Origin: Siphonodentalium dalli
Taxonomy: Eukaryota > Mollusca > Scaphopoda > Gadilida > Siphonodentaliidae
NCBI GenBank assembly: GCA_032622095.1
Contig: CP136069.1
Coordinates: 199,547,239-199,611,238 of the forward strand
Length of the DNA stretch: 64,000 nucleotides
Direction of reading: 5' to 3'
Made by a program: the position numbers and the translations under genes. Shown here in pieces: positions 21,831 to 33,402 of this stretch (position 1 is the first letter of the stretch; every line of letters begins with the position of its first letter). Below the pieces are notes generated by a model. It saw only the letters and a list, made by a program, of their open reading frames with translations, had not been told where the DNA came from and made no database searches.

Positions 21831-22229
21831 CAGCCCTGGAAACAGTGTGTCTGATATTTGCAGAATGAGGTCCCTTGAGGGTGAATATAGTGATGCTATC
21901 CCACATGGTGGGCTAACTTCACCGAATTCACCCTCTGGGAACCTCATTCTGCTTAGGCCTCACTGCTATAGGAGACCTAGGATCAGATTGAAGTACCCCA
22001 GTTGAAGATGGTGATGTTCACCCATTATTTCCCTCAATTATACTTTTATCTTCTGCATATTAATAGGGGATATAGAAACTGAATAAAAGGTACTTTAGAT
22101 ACTTCCCAGAAGATGAGGTCCCCAGAGGGTGAATTTGTTGCTGCTAGTCCACTGTGTGGGATAGCGTCACTAAATTCACCCTCTGGGGACCTCATTCTGC
22201 AAATGACAGACACACTATTTCCAGACTTG
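21831..22229. mobile_element. hAT-like double-hairpin MITE downstream of the TOCA stop
   Basis: The ends are 'cagccctggaaacag' and 'ctatttccagacttg'. The 8-bp duplication CCCACAGT is at 21823-21830 and 22230-22237. Hairpins are at about 21858-21955 and 22110-22203. It contains AATAAA at 22083, possibly in the 3' untranslated region of the TOCA gene. Confidence 0.88.
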
Positions 22230-22880
22230 CCCACAGTTTGATGAATTTAATACAGATACACAGTCAAATCATAGTTTATTATGACAGTCAAACTTCAAGC
22301 CGCCACTAAAGATAGAAGTCCCTGGTGAACCAAATATCACATGATTACAGAGCAGGGTTCACGCTGGCCACAAAATTCTTTCAAATCACTTCTTCTGAAG
22401 TAAAAAATGCTCTTTTAATAATAAAAAAAAAAAATCCCATTTCTGAATATCTGCTATTTAGTCAATATAGATTTCTTCAGGGGGAAAACTTGTTTGTCAA
22501 AACTTGTCAGTTACTTCAAAACCTGGCGTTGCAACCCTTGACCAATATAGTAATTGAGTGAAATTCCAAGACAACATTAAGTATTTGCTATAAAGCTTTT
22601 TTATGGTGCGGTAATTTGCTTTTGCTCAAATTCCGAAGCCTTTGTTGATTTAAAGAGTCACTTATAATGGCTGCCAGTGTATCTGCATTGGTTTGGTGAG
22701 AATGGGTCTGTCTTTTTATTGGTCAGAATGAATGATGTTACATTGGTGCTTGAACCTTATTTTCCTTAATTAAAATGCTACAAATAAGATGATATAGAGC
22801 TATTGTCTTGATTGGGAAAGAAATATCACATTTTACAGCTCAGGCCCATCCTGAATTCAACTATTATAGTTATATTTAAC
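22230..22880. other. Intergenic; isolated 'gcagggttcacgctgg' hAT-like end
   Basis: At 22353 a sequence resembles the left end of the 24159 and 61398 elements. No matching right end is found nearby. No gene is seen. Confidence 0.4.
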
Positions 22881-22882
22881 TA

Positions 22883-23095
22883 CAGTAATGCCCTAAGTAA
22901 TCGACTCCTTAACCACAGCAAAATTATGGGTAACTTTTCAGGATTTAGTCGGAAATATGGCTTGTTGCCATTCATCGGAAAGCTCTCACTGAGAGCTTTC
23001 CGATGAATAGCAACAAGCCATATTTCCGACTAAATCCTGAAATGTTACCCATAATTCTGCTGTGGTTAAGGAGTCGATTACTTCGGGCATTACTG
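22883..23095. mobile_element. TA-flanked palindromic MITE ('CAGTAATGCCC' family)
   Basis: It begins CAGTAATGCCCTAAGTAATC and ends with the complement. It is nearly a full-length hairpin folding at 'gaaagctctcactgagagctttc'. It is flanked by TA on both sides (22881-22882, 23096-23097), as for Tc1/mariner-type insertion. Confidence 0.88.
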
Positions 23096-23099
23096 TATT

Positions 23100-24150
23100 A
23101 TAGTTGAATTTGACAGTGCTAAATCCATCATTTCCCTGTTTGTGTGGAAACTATACGCTTCCCAGTGTACAGCCATATTGAACTCTTAACATTATAGCAA
23201 ATAAAGAGTCTCCCGATAAAATTTGGTTTAGCGCCGGCTTAGTTTAGTTAATAATGACACAAGTATGACTTTCTAAACGACATTAACATGATCACTAAAT
23301 CGCTTCTTCATAAGAATATTTAGACCGATTGAATGTTAGTTGATTTATTATGATGTGACATCATGATTAATCATTCACACAGATCGATACAAAAACAAAC
23401 ATGGTACCGATTTAGATTGAAAATGTTATTGAATCATTTTTTGTGAAATATGATATTGGGTTATGCATCTTGTATCGAATTCACAAATTACAATATGCAT
23501 CCCATTGACGTCACACAATGTAATTGACATTCGGTTCAACCATGAAACCGGAACTATAAAATAAAAGCATCATCACACTTTACAAAACATTTGTTTGAAG
23601 CCCTGTGCCTCATTAAAGGCACGTGCGGCCTTAATTGTCGAAAATATTCATATTTGTCACAAACACCGTAAACAGAAAAACATTAAAACGCATACAGTTC
23701 AGTTCATATATACCATGACCATCGCATAAACAGAATGTTATCATACAGATTTACTATATTTTACCTAAGCAAGAGCCTGATTGTGTTACAGAAGACAGCA
23801 CAATGCTGCTGGCTAATCACACACAAATGGCATAAACGCTCTTTATTCGTTCCATATCAGGAATTCACCCACAAAGAACGCTCTTTATGTTTACCATCAT
23901 AATATAAACAAACACCAGAAAAGTAACTTTTTATGCTGTTGTTTACATAACAATGGTCAAACATATGACCATAACATACTGTTGATGCGATATTTCTTAT
24001 TTGTATACGGACAAAGTCTGTCTACATTTTGATGTTCTTTCTGTTTGTGGCGGTTTTTGACGGGTGGATATATTTTCACAGGATACCCACCGCCAAGGCC
24101 AACCGTGTCTTTAAACCTTATAAGTATTTTAATTCACAGATTTTAGGACA
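23100..24150. other. Intergenic, no gene seen
   Basis: 23520-23610 resembles the 'ggaactat..aaataaaag.atcatcacac' segment at 30860 and 32070, a diverged copy. Nothing else is recognised. Confidence 0.45.
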
Positions 24151-24158
24151 GGTGGCAT

Positions 24159-24669
24159 CGGGGTTCGCGCTGCCTATGGCCAATTTAGCAAATTGCTATA
24201 AAAAAAATGAAATGGCTTAAAAAAAATCCCGATTGGCTACAAAAATTGGCACCTAGATTTTTGGCTTTTGGCAATTGATAGCCATCGGGCATGTAATAAA
24301 GCTTGCAGTCAATTGGTCGGAAACAAAATACACATTGATATCCGGTCGCGGCATAGCTAATTGGGTCCTAATTGAAAGCGTATAATAGATTCGCGGCTTA
24401 TGTCAGATCGACTTATTATATTGCTGGTGTGAATGGGTTTCGAATTTCTACTCTATTATAACACTGAGTACGGCTATTGACTCCCATTTGACAAACATTA
24501 GCCAAACATAATAGGTAATTTACTTGTTTTTTGGAAAACCAAATTCAAAAGTGGCACCAAAAAATATTGATCGGAAAAAAGTGGCAACAGAAAGTATAAA
24601 GTGGCTCTAAGAATAATGCAATTGGCAACATTGTTGGCACCTGTGAATTTTGGCCCAGCGCGAACCCTG
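24159..24669. mobile_element. hAT-like 511-bp non-autonomous element ('gggttcgcgctg' ends)
   Basis: The left end is 'cggggttcgcgctg' and the right end 'cagcgcgaaccctg'. The perfect 8-bp duplication GGTGGCAT is at 24151-24158 and 24670-24677. The interior has repeated 'ttggcaa/ttggcac' motifs. Same family as 61398-61882. Confidence 0.85.
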
Positions 24670-24707
24670 GGTGGCATGTAATAAACACAGAACGACACGT
24701 GTGTTAA

Positions 24708-24948
24708 CCCTTTGAGTGCCAGGTCGATTTTTGTATCAACCCATATACCATGTGCCAATGCATTCTCTTATATATGCGAGTCGACCATAGGTCGCCTCGC
24801 ATATATAAGAGAATGCATTGGCCTAACAATTTTTTTTTTTTTTTTTTTTTACAATTTGTTACAATTTTAATAATTTATTCTTATATTCTTTAACAGACTT
24901 ATTTTGTAGGTTTAGGGCCGATGAGATCGGCCCCTGGCACTCAAAGGG
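24708..24948. mobile_element. TTAA-flanked MITE, 'CCCTTTGAGTGCCAGG' type, nested
   Basis: TTAA at 24704-24707 and 24949-24952. It has one hairpin module (24752-24823) and a T-rich stretch. The flanks ('acacagaacgacacgtgtg' on the left, 'ttggtttatcgatatagcac' on the right) continue each other in a second repeat whose uninterrupted form is at 30979-31060. Confidence 0.88.
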
Positions 24949-25052
24949 TTAATTGGTTTATCGATATAGCACTTGTGCCATCACGAAAGTATAGAACTTG
25001 AGGCTGTGTCTCTCATTTGTCTTTCCGAACTATATATCGACAAACCTATTAA

Positions 25053-25211
25053 CCATTCCATGACTGGAGCTTCCTGAATGAAGTTTTGTGAAAACCCTGT
25101 GCCAATGCATTCTCCCTATGGGAGACTCACATGTATAAGATAATGCAGTGTAAATGCACCCGCACATGATCTTTAATGCTGCACCAGCGCAGCTCCCATC
25201 ATCTGAAGGGA
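25053..25211. mobile_element. TTAA element, 'CATGACTGGAGC' type, deleted hairpin
   Basis: TTAA at 25049-25052 and 25212-25215. The left end is 'ccattccatgactggagc' and the right end 'gcagctcccatcatctgaaggg'. Most of the first hairpin and the spacer are lost. Confidence 0.7.
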
Positions 25212-25359
25212 TTAACACACTCGTGATGTTTTGTGTATTTATTGTCAGAGTTTAAGGCCTCATAGGCCTGTGCAATTCATAGAAAACTCATTTGAACAAT
25301 GAATGAATCATATGTTTCCCCATTGATTTTCTGGAAATGTAGAATGAGCCCTGAGTATG

Positions 25360-25839
25360 GCCGATGGGGTGATTGATTGTCACAAGGCTCCGGTCACATT
25401 CGTAGCCAGCTTTTTAAATGGATCACAAATGTAGCCAGCTTTTTCTTCGACGATCACGTTCGTAGCCAGCTTTTCTAATGCCATGCTTTATATGGCGCGA
25501 AATATGACGTCACGTTCGTGACTAAAATGTCGACGTCATGCTCCAAAACTGACTTCATTTATCAACTTATATTGGAATATAATTCGAGCATTCCAACGAC
25601 ATTGCTCGGAAACCTCAGGTTATTAGATGATCTAATATCAAAATAAAATTAAAGTTGTTGTTCATCCATCAACTCAGAAAAATGAGACTAACCTGATCGT
25701 GTTCATTGCACGAGGCTCGTCTGAATATGAAAAGCTGGCTACAAATGTGATCGCCATAGAAAAGCTGGCTACATTTGTGATCGATTTATAAAGCTGGCTA
25801 CGAATGTGATCGATGCCTTGTGACAATGACCCCATCAGC
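25360..25839. mobile_element. Mutator-like 480-bp MITE with tandem subrepeats in its arms
   Basis: The 9-bp direct repeat CTGAGTATG is at 25351-25359 and 25840-25848. The ends are 'gccgatggggtgattg' and 'gacaatgaccccatcagc', followed inward by 'gtcacaaggc'. Each arm carries three diverged copies of 'gatcacattcgtagccagctt' in opposite orientation. A 9-bp duplication with long arms fits Mutator-type insertion. No transposase is seen. Confidence 0.8.
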
Positions 25840-25920
25840 CTGAGTATGTGTAAATGGAACATTCACTTATAATTTGTTGATGTATTGAATCATTTTATTC
25901 AGAAATCTGATAACATTATA

Positions 25921-26071
25921 CAAGCCTTGAAATAGGATGTCTGTCATTTGCAGAATGAGGTCCCCAGAGGGTGAATTTAGTGATGCTACCCCGCATAGTG
26001 GGCTAGCATCACCAAATTCACCCTCTGGGAACCTCATTCTGCAAATGACAGACACCCTATTTCAAGGCTTG
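25921..26071. mobile_element. hAT-like palindromic MITE, single hairpin
   Basis: The ends are CAAGCCTTGAAATAGG and CCTATTTCAAGGCTTG. The perfect 8-bp duplication ACATTATA is at 25913-25920 and 26072-26079. At 151 bp it is the cleanest copy of this family. Confidence 0.93.
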
Positions 26072-26201
26072 ACATTATACTTATAATTTAGTGACATTTT
26101 CTTCATTGAAACCTCAATAATAACATCTGATAGCCTTGATCTCATTATTATACTTATCAAGCCTGGCATACAATAGGTCAGACACCTCCTCCATTCACCT
26201 A

Positions 26202-26414
26202 CAGTAATGCATTAAATAATCGACTCCTTAACCACAGCAGAATTATGGGTAATTTTTCAGGATTTAGTAGGAAATATGGCTTGTTGCCATTGATCAGAAA
26301 GCTCTCACTGAGAGCTTTCCAATGAATGGCAACAAGCCATATTTCCGACTAAATCCTGAAAAGTTACCCATAATTCTGCTGTGGTTAAGGAGTTGATTAT
26401 TTAGGGCATTACTG
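26202..26414. mobile_element. TA-flanked palindromic MITE ('CAGTAATGC' family)
   Basis: Same near-full-length hairpin as 22883-23095, with TA at 26200-26201 and 26415-26416. Confidence 0.88.
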
Positions 26415-26442
26415 TATTATATTTATATAAATTCAACTATAA

Positions 26443-26713
26443 TAGGCAGGCACCCGCCTACAGCCCTGTTAATAGGCAGGCACCCGCCTACAGCCCTGTT
26501 TATAGGCAGGCACCAGCCTACAGCCCTGTTAATAGGCAGGCACCAGCCTACAGCCCTGTTAATAGGCAGGCACCAGCCTACAGCCCTGTTAATAGGCAGG
26601 CACCAGCCTACAGCCCTGTTAATAGGCAGGCACCAGCCTACAGCCCTGTTAATAGGCAGGCACCCGCCTACAGCCCTGTTAATAGGCAGGCACCAGCCTA
26701 CAGCCCTGTTAAT
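26443..26713. repeat. 30-bp minisatellite, 9 units
   Basis: Nine units of 'aataggcaggcaccagcc' plus 'tacagccctgtt', nearly identical, with a C/A variant ('cacccgcc' or 'caccagcc'). Confidence 0.95.
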
Positions 26714-26939
26714 TAGCAGAAATTTTTCTAGGCTAAGATATTGCCCAGGCCAGAGGTAATAAAAGCGGATGCCAAACAGGAAACGATAATGGAAGTGCAG
26801 AAGGAAACATATTCATTGATGGGGAAATTTCGGATAATAAGTTCAACAAATGACCTAAGTATAAACCTGAATAAAGTCTATACATGTATATGTATGGCAT
26901 ATTACAATACAGATGTTATACGTTTTAGCAATCCTTTAA

Positions 26940-27261
26940 CCCTTTCACGAATGGTGTTCCTGAAATGTTGCAGCGTTTGTCGTTACAAAACACCAAACCC
27001 AAACTCCCCACATTGTCGGCTTTCTTTATATCGTACTCAACGGTGCAGTGGTGACGATATTTTCCCTGCATGTCATGTTACTACAGGGAGCCTCACATAT
27101 ATAAGAGAATGCATTAGACTAACAATATTTACCTAGACCTTGTAAGCCAGGGCATTCTCTAATATATGCGAGGCTCCCTGTGGGAGACTCGCATATATAA
27201 GAGAATGCACTGGCACAGGATCTTTAATGCTGCACCAGCTTGGGTCCTGTCAAGAAAGGGT
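26940..27261. mobile_element. TTAA element, 'CCCTTTCA' type with damaged first hairpin
   Basis: TTAA at 26936-26939 and 27262-27265. It begins CCCTTTCACGAATGG and ends 'cctgtcaagaaaggg'. The first hairpin keeps only its right arm (about 27077-27122); the second is complete (27147-27213). Unrelated sequence fills 26970-27070. Confidence 0.65.
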
Positions 27262-27296
27262 TTAATCCATTTGCAGCTCCCGTGATCAAGAGTTAA

Positions 27297-27756
27297 CCCT
27301 TTCAGTGCCAGGGGCCGATCTCATCGGCCCTAATTTACGGTATGTAAAAGCGGCACTAACAAACAAAAAAATTTAAATCTTTTTTTTTTTGGTTGAATTT
27401 TTTTTGGGTATGCTTAAGCATGCTATAGCGAATTTAAAAACAAACTGGATAAAACCTTAGGGGCATATTATAACTCAAAACTATCACCAAGTATTCATAG
27501 TAATAATTTTGATGCCCATGAAAAACGTGAGATTCCCTGGCACTTAACCTACAAAATAAGTCTGTTAAAGAATATAAGAAAAAATTATTAAAATTGTAAA
27601 AAATTGTAAAAAATAATAACAAATGATGAAAAATTGTTAGGCCAATGCATTCTCTTATATATGCGAGGCGACCTATGGTCGACTCGCATATATAAGAGAA
27701 TGCATTGGCACAGGGTATATGGGTTGATAAAAAAATCGGACCTGGCACTCAAAGAG
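27297..27756. mobile_element. TTAA-flanked element, 'CCCTTTCAGTGCCAGG' type, longer form
   Basis: TTAA at 27293-27296 and 27757-27760. The ends are CCCTTTCAGTGCCAGG and CCTGGCACTCAAAGAG. Only the right-hand hairpin is present (27641-27711). The left part holds about 200 bp of different sequence with an inner 'cctggcacttaa' near 27537, so this may be a parent or a composite form. Confidence 0.75.
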
Positions 27757-27865
27757 TTAAACTAGACAAATTACTGCTAATTAACAGGACTGAGGTACAC
27801 TTGCTATATGCTATTATTTCCTGTTATCATCTTTGTTTTATTATATTTTCATAACATTTTCCGTC

Positions 27866-27942
27866 AAGATATAAATCGTATTCCCCGCCCAAGATATAAA
27901 TCGTATTCCCCGCCCAAGATATAAATCGTATTCCCCACCCAA
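27866..27942. repeat. 25-bp direct repeat, 3 units
   Basis: Three copies of 'aagatataaatcgtattccc' followed by 'cgccc' or 'caccc'. Confidence 0.85.
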
Positions 27943-27949
27943 GTCTGAT

Positions 27950-30013
27950 AGTGAATTGGTATGAAAGCTGCGTTGTATTATTTTGATTTGTGAAAAATCC
28001 GCTGAAAAGATATTAATGTGCTTCCTGAACTTGTGGAAGTGATTTTCCTTGCAGAGATATTAGAAAAATTAGAAACTGGGTACAGTTGGTGCGGCCATGT
28101 GGGATTTTGATTCAACATCTATTACTCTACCTCAGTCTTCAATATCAGTAAAGATGCATTCAGGGTTCCAGACCTCAAGTTACGACAACTTAATTACAAC
28201 ATCTTAATTACAACAACTTAATTACAACATCTAATTTCACGTCAATTTCTGCTTTGTTCTGTTGAATAAAAAGTTCCAAACCAAATGACATCTAAACTAG
28301 AATTAGAAATACCAAAGAATATAATTTTGTTAATAAAAAATTAAAGACATACTAGTATTATGGATTTGTTTGGGTGCGTGAAACTGATACGTTAGTATTC
28401 AGCTGCTATGCCAACTGGAGGAATGTAGCATTTTAGTATCATCATCGCCAAGAAAATCGACCATACCACTCCATAGAAAACATTGTTTGAACTACGCTCA
28501 ATCGATTCGGGACAACTATCTGGGATAAACTAACAAAAACAATTTCACCTTCGAGAGTCACTGTTTTTAATTAATATATAATATTGACAGTGTATGTTGC
28601 CAGTTTGGATATACTGTTTGTAAAAATAACTATATTGAGCAAGATTATTCTCCATTCCATTTGATCACCATACCGGAGTGTTTCACATGACTTTAACAAA
28701 TTAATTTTGGTGTCCTTTATAAAATCAAAACAATATCAAACAAAATGGCATCTTTCGTGAAACAGTTCTCATTCCATAGTTCCAAACATGTTATTGTTTA
28801 CACTAGAATCTAATAAAATGTAAAATAGACTTAAACCAAATTAGTCTGGAACCCTGCCTACATTTTAAAACAGATTTGTACATCAGGACACCATTAGGTC
28901 AAGCCATCAATATAGGTGAAATCATTGATAATAACCATATAAACCTATTTACAATATGATCCAATACGAATTTTTGTCAAATATAAGTGTCTAAATAAAA
29001 ACAATTTTGTGTATGGCCAATGACTCCTGGGGACGTCTTGATGGCCAATGACCCCTGGCGACATGTTGATGGCCAATGAACTCTGGGAACGTCTTGATAG
29101 TGTAACAATACCCAGATAACTTCAAAAACAAACCCAATTTAGTTTCTATATGTTGATATTTTTTGTGACTAAGTGCAATCATATTTGTTTATATTCTTAT
29201 AAATGTCACCAGCGTATGTTTCATTCCATTATTCAATCAAATCCAATTAACTTCATTAGGTTCTACTAACTTTGCCATATAGAAAAGTTTTGCCTTTTAA
29301 CCAATAATTCAAACTATTTTCTTGCACAAGTCCTTTTGATATATAATAAGCAATCATTCTGCTAGGAGCCCTGTTAGAGCCCTGCAAATCGGGGCTTTAC
29401 AGTCCGATAAATATATCATTTTGTATGATAACTTCGATTAAAATAGACGAAAAATCCCGTCATTGGTTGTGAAGAGTAAGGCAACAGTACTTCAATATAA
29501 ACTACTATTATCCTATCGATTTCACTAGCTGATTTACATTGAAGAAAACTTGGACCATAAGGTTGCACTGCACGTTTGTTTTCCCTTGTATCCTGATTTT
29601 AACGATAATGCTGGCATGGAATTGACTTTTCGCTTCCTGCAAGTTTGTTATGGAGTGTGATCTGAAGTGAAGCCCTCTGAATCGGCTTCATGCTGTGGTA
29701 GACAGTAATTGAAATTTGCCATATTGCTGAGGAGAACATTAATTGAATATATAGATAGAACAACACAAGCGTGTCAATTGTTTGACGTTATTGCACCAGT
29801 TTGTTGTGATGCATTGGTAAAAATAGAACTGTCAGTACTACAAACGAGTGCAATGGTGTTAATGTGTTCACATAATTGTGTTCTATGTTTATTGCACATT
29901 GAAGATTGTAGCCTGCAGTACACTGAAATTTAGGCCGATATTGCTTTATTTAATTTAACAAACTTGTAATCTTATGTAGACTATACATCAAAATTTAGTG
30001 AAGAGATTTGCTG
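27950..30013. other. Intergenic, no gene seen; small repeats
   Basis: 'cttaattacaacat' is repeated near 28190-28225, and a 28-bp unit starting 'atggccaatgac' is repeated three times at 29013-29097. No reading frame looks like an exon. Confidence 0.45.
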
Positions 30014-30017
30014 TTAA

Positions 30018-30384
30018 CCCTTTACCCAACAAACCGGCCTAAACCGGCCAAATAAAGCTTCAACAGCCCAAAATATCTTCGGTCTGTCTCAATAGAAGCA
30101 TACAAATATGGATATCATTGGAACCGGCTCCTTGACCACATTGTGATAGTTACACTTATGCCCTGTGCCAATGCATTCTCTTATATATGCGAGTCGACCA
30201 TAGGTCGCCTCGCATATATAAGAGAATGCATTGGCCTAAAAAAAAAATTCTTACATTCTTTAACAATTTTATAATTTTTAATGTGTTAAGCCGATGCATT
30301 TTCTTATATATGCGAGGCGACCTATGGTCGATTCGCATATATAAGAGAATGCATTGGCACAGGGCCCTTCTGTTGGGTAAAGGG
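30018..30384. mobile_element. TTAA-flanked piggyBac-like MITE, 'CCCTTTACCCAACA' type
   Basis: TTAA at 30014-30017 and 30385-30388, with complete terminal repeats. Hairpins at 30165-30237 and 30289-30360. Opposite orientation to 5517-5908. Confidence 0.9.
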
Positions 30385-30769
30385 TTAACAGTTCACACCA
30401 TCAATGACGTCAACTTGATCAGTTTATAAGGACAAGACAATTTTTTTTATTAAACATTTTGAAATCTTCTGTTTTTCGCAAAAATAAACAATGGGTGTGC
30501 AATAAATTATCTTTTTGATTTTAAATAATTTAAGGGTTGAAAATGTGCGTTTTAACCCTTTCATGACTGGAGCTTCCTGAAATTTTGCGAAAACCATGTG
30601 CCAATGCATTCTATATAAGGGAGTCTCCCATAGGAAGCCTCACATATATAAGAGAATACATTGGCCTAATAATATTTCCTTGACCTTGTAAGCCAGTGCA
30701 TTCTCTTATTTTTTACACGCTTGTTCCTAGAAGTACAGTGTTATTGCTGTTCCATATTTACAAATATGT

Positions 30770-30841
30770 ACGTCATTTTACGTCAACGAGATGTGTATGG
30801 AACGTACGTTCCATACACATCTCGTTGACGTAAAATGACGT
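30770..30841. repeat. Perfect 72-bp palindrome
   Basis: Two 36-bp arms without loop or mismatch, centred on 'ggaacgtacgttcc' and ending in 'acgtcattttacgtc'. A longer 80-bp version is at 31968-32047. Confidence 0.97.
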
Positions 30842-30978
30842 TCGCCTCTCCAATGAAAGTGGAACTATTTAAATAAAAGAATCATCACACATGACAAACA
30901 CGCCCTGTATGAGCCTAAATAAACCTACTAATCCTGTATTTTTAATGCATGGATTCTAGGACGTGAAGCGTGTAATAA

Positions 30979-31115
30979 ACACAGAACGACACGATGTGTA
31001 AATGGGTTTGTCGATACCACACTAGTGCTGTCGCGGAAGTATAGAACTCGAGGCGCAAGCACCTCTTGTTCTCTCCTTCCGCGACAGCACTTTTACACAT
31101 CGTGTCGTTCTGTGT
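30979..31115. repeat. Long inverted repeat ('acacagaacgacacg' family)
   Basis: The left arm 'acacagaacgacacgatgtg' pairs with the right arm 'cacatcgtgtcgttctgtgt'. A second inner pair is 'gtgctgtcgcggaagtatag' with 'ccttccgcgacagcac'. A diverged copy is interrupted by the TTAA element at 24708. Confidence 0.88.
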
Positions 31116-31227
31116 ATATATGCGAGGCCCCCTATGGGTGAGTTGTATATATAAGAGAATGCACTGGCACATGATATTTAATGCTGCACCAGCCCAGCTC
31201 CCGTCATGAACCCCATGAAAGGGTTAA

Positions 31228-31818
31228 GAACCAAATGTTCAAGATACGGAATGAGACCCCTTCACATTCATCATCTAAAATTCTTCTCATGTACATTTTC
31301 AACCTTTATAAATTGTTAGATATTTTTAACTTGTTCAATCTCCACTTTATTCAAAACTTTCTCGTTACTTGTTAGATTTTACACAGATAGCTTGCTATTA
31401 CAGTTATTCATTTCAGAACCAAAGACAAATTCATATTTCTTCTTTAATCTGTTGAGGCCATGCAAAGTCAATTTACAATTTCTCAGGCTAAACAAATATG
31501 AAAAGCATGCTAATGCACGTATTTATATTTATGTTTTATTTCTGGGGCACATCCCAGCGAAGCTGGCTCCGGGTCTAATTTCTGTTGTCCATAGCCGTTA
31601 ATTCATCAACAGATGGCCAATATAAATAGATTGCTGGATATTTTTATTTTTTATTTTTGTGGATATATTTTATGTTAACTTTTTTCTCATGCCTTGATCG
31701 TCAAATTAGGTTTAAATGACCCATTAATCAGTCTACCTTTATAAAATTGGTCAATCTAAAAATCACATTGTATTATATAAGATAGGATACTGCTTCAATA
31801 TCTAGAAACTGACCATCT
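31228..31818. other. Intergenic, no gene seen
   Basis: AT-rich with T-runs. Nothing is recognised. Confidence 0.4.
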
Positions 31819-32174
31819 AAGGGAGTCTCCCATAGGAAGCCTCACATATATAAGAGAATACATTGGCCTAATAATATTTCCTTGACCTTGTAAGCCAGTG
31901 CATTCTCTTATTTTTTACACGCTTGTTCCTAGAAGTACAGTGTTATTGCTGTTCCATATTTACAAATATGTACGTCATTTTACGTCAACGAGATGTGTAT
32001 GGAACGTACGTTCCATACACATCTCGTTGACGTAAAATGACGTACATGACGTTCGCCTCTCCAATGAAAGTGGAACTATTTAAATAAAAGAATCATCACA
32101 CATGACAAACACGCCCTGTATGAGCCTAAATAAACCTACTAATCCTGTATTTTTAATGCATGGATTCTAGGACG
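31819..32174. repeat. Second copy of the 30618-30963 block
   Basis: It begins 'aagggagtctcccatagg' in the middle of a hairpin and ends 'ggattctaggacg', nearly identical throughout, including the palindrome. It has a 10-bp 'tacatgacgt' that copy 1 lacks. No target duplication is seen, so it looks like a segmental duplication. Confidence 0.92.
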
Positions 32175-33402
32175 CTCAGCGTGTCATAATACGCTCGTTG
32201 CTTTGGTTCAGTTGCATCTCATGAAGTTTCCGAAAACCAATCAAATTAAAAATCGCGGAGTGAAAAAGTGGAAATGCATCACTTGTTTAATTAAATGTGT
32301 GAATATAGTTTCCAATTACAGTAATGAATTTGTTAGGAAGAATAAAATATAAACAATAAAATTTGCCCCCTCCTGTGCCATTTTAAATTTGCCCCCTCCC
32401 GTGCCATTTTAAATTTGCCCCCTCCCGTCAGCTCCCGTGCCATTTTTCTGAAAAAATTTAATTTATTTATATAGGTCTAAAGGTTAGTTGATACATGGAA
32501 TGTGATTTTATTCATCACAAATTACTCAATCAAGTACATGTATGGCTTATACACGTTTTAACTGAAATTTCAGTGGAAATGCATCACTTGTTTAATTAAA
32601 TGTGTGAATATAGTTTCCAATTACAGTAATGAATCGTAAACGTCTTATCAATCACAGATCCTCACGCGTTTGTATAAAATCCTTCTGCGATTATTTCGTA
32701 CTGATTAAATACTGCGCAGAGAAATGGGAAATTGACTTGGCATGGCATGGCCTTAGCCTATGATACATCTTGATTCCGATATATATTGTTATACTATAAC
32801 TATGATTCAATGTGATCCATGGTTAAGGAATAATCTTTTCTTTATGTGTTTAAACTTAAGTGGGGTACAGAGTCATTCATATTATCTTTCCACCATCAAG
32901 ATGTGAGTCAATGCATTGTTGCCTGATCAGTATAGCAGAAAGGGTCAGATTGCTACGTTTTCAACTTTTCAGTGAACAAAGACAAGGACCAGTCTATTGC
33001 GCGAAATTCGACAAAAACTGTCTAAATTTCTAGTTCATGGAAGTAAAAGTACATTTTAACGAAAGATGTTCATTTCAATGTATTATAACTGCTAAGTGAA
33101 TGAAAATTGTCATCTAATTGTCATCTGTCATTGTTTTTATGACTCTCATGTCTATTTATTTGCGCGTACTCAATATCTCTTGTTGAATAGACTGGTTCCC
33201 GGTCGAAAGCTGCAAAAATCTGAAAACGTAGTAACCCGACCCCTCGAGCATCAGTATATATGGGCATTCTTTTCTCTTATTTCCTCTCAGATTCTAATAT
33301 ATGAATATTTTGTAATATTTTGCTATGTCTTTCGTAGATACTAGATAGAGTTCATGGCTTTGTATTTAGCTCTTTGTCATCCTCTTCCATCTCGGTCCCA
33401 GT
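32175..33402. other. Intergenic; short repeats only
   Basis: The 'aaatttgccccctcccgtgc' unit is repeated three times at 32358-32435. 'gtggaaatgcatcacttg' with 'tttaattaaatgtgtgaata' occurs at 32268-32331 and again at 32572-32634 as a 63-bp direct repeat. No gene is seen. Confidence 0.55.

Larger units (their letters stand above)
30557..31223. mobile_element. TTAA element, 'CCCTTTCATGACTGGAGC' type, carrying nested palindromes
   Basis: TTAA at 30553-30556 and 31224-31227. The first hairpin is at about 30597-30663. The second hairpin is split: its left start is at 30692-30710 and its rest at about 31115-31170. The 400-bp insert between holds two large inverted repeats (30770-30841 and 30979-31115). 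Confidence 0.75.

Noticed and set aside
22353-22560. Another copy of the 'gggttcgcgctg' hAT-like element
   Set aside because: Only a left-end-like sequence is present; no right end or duplication was found.
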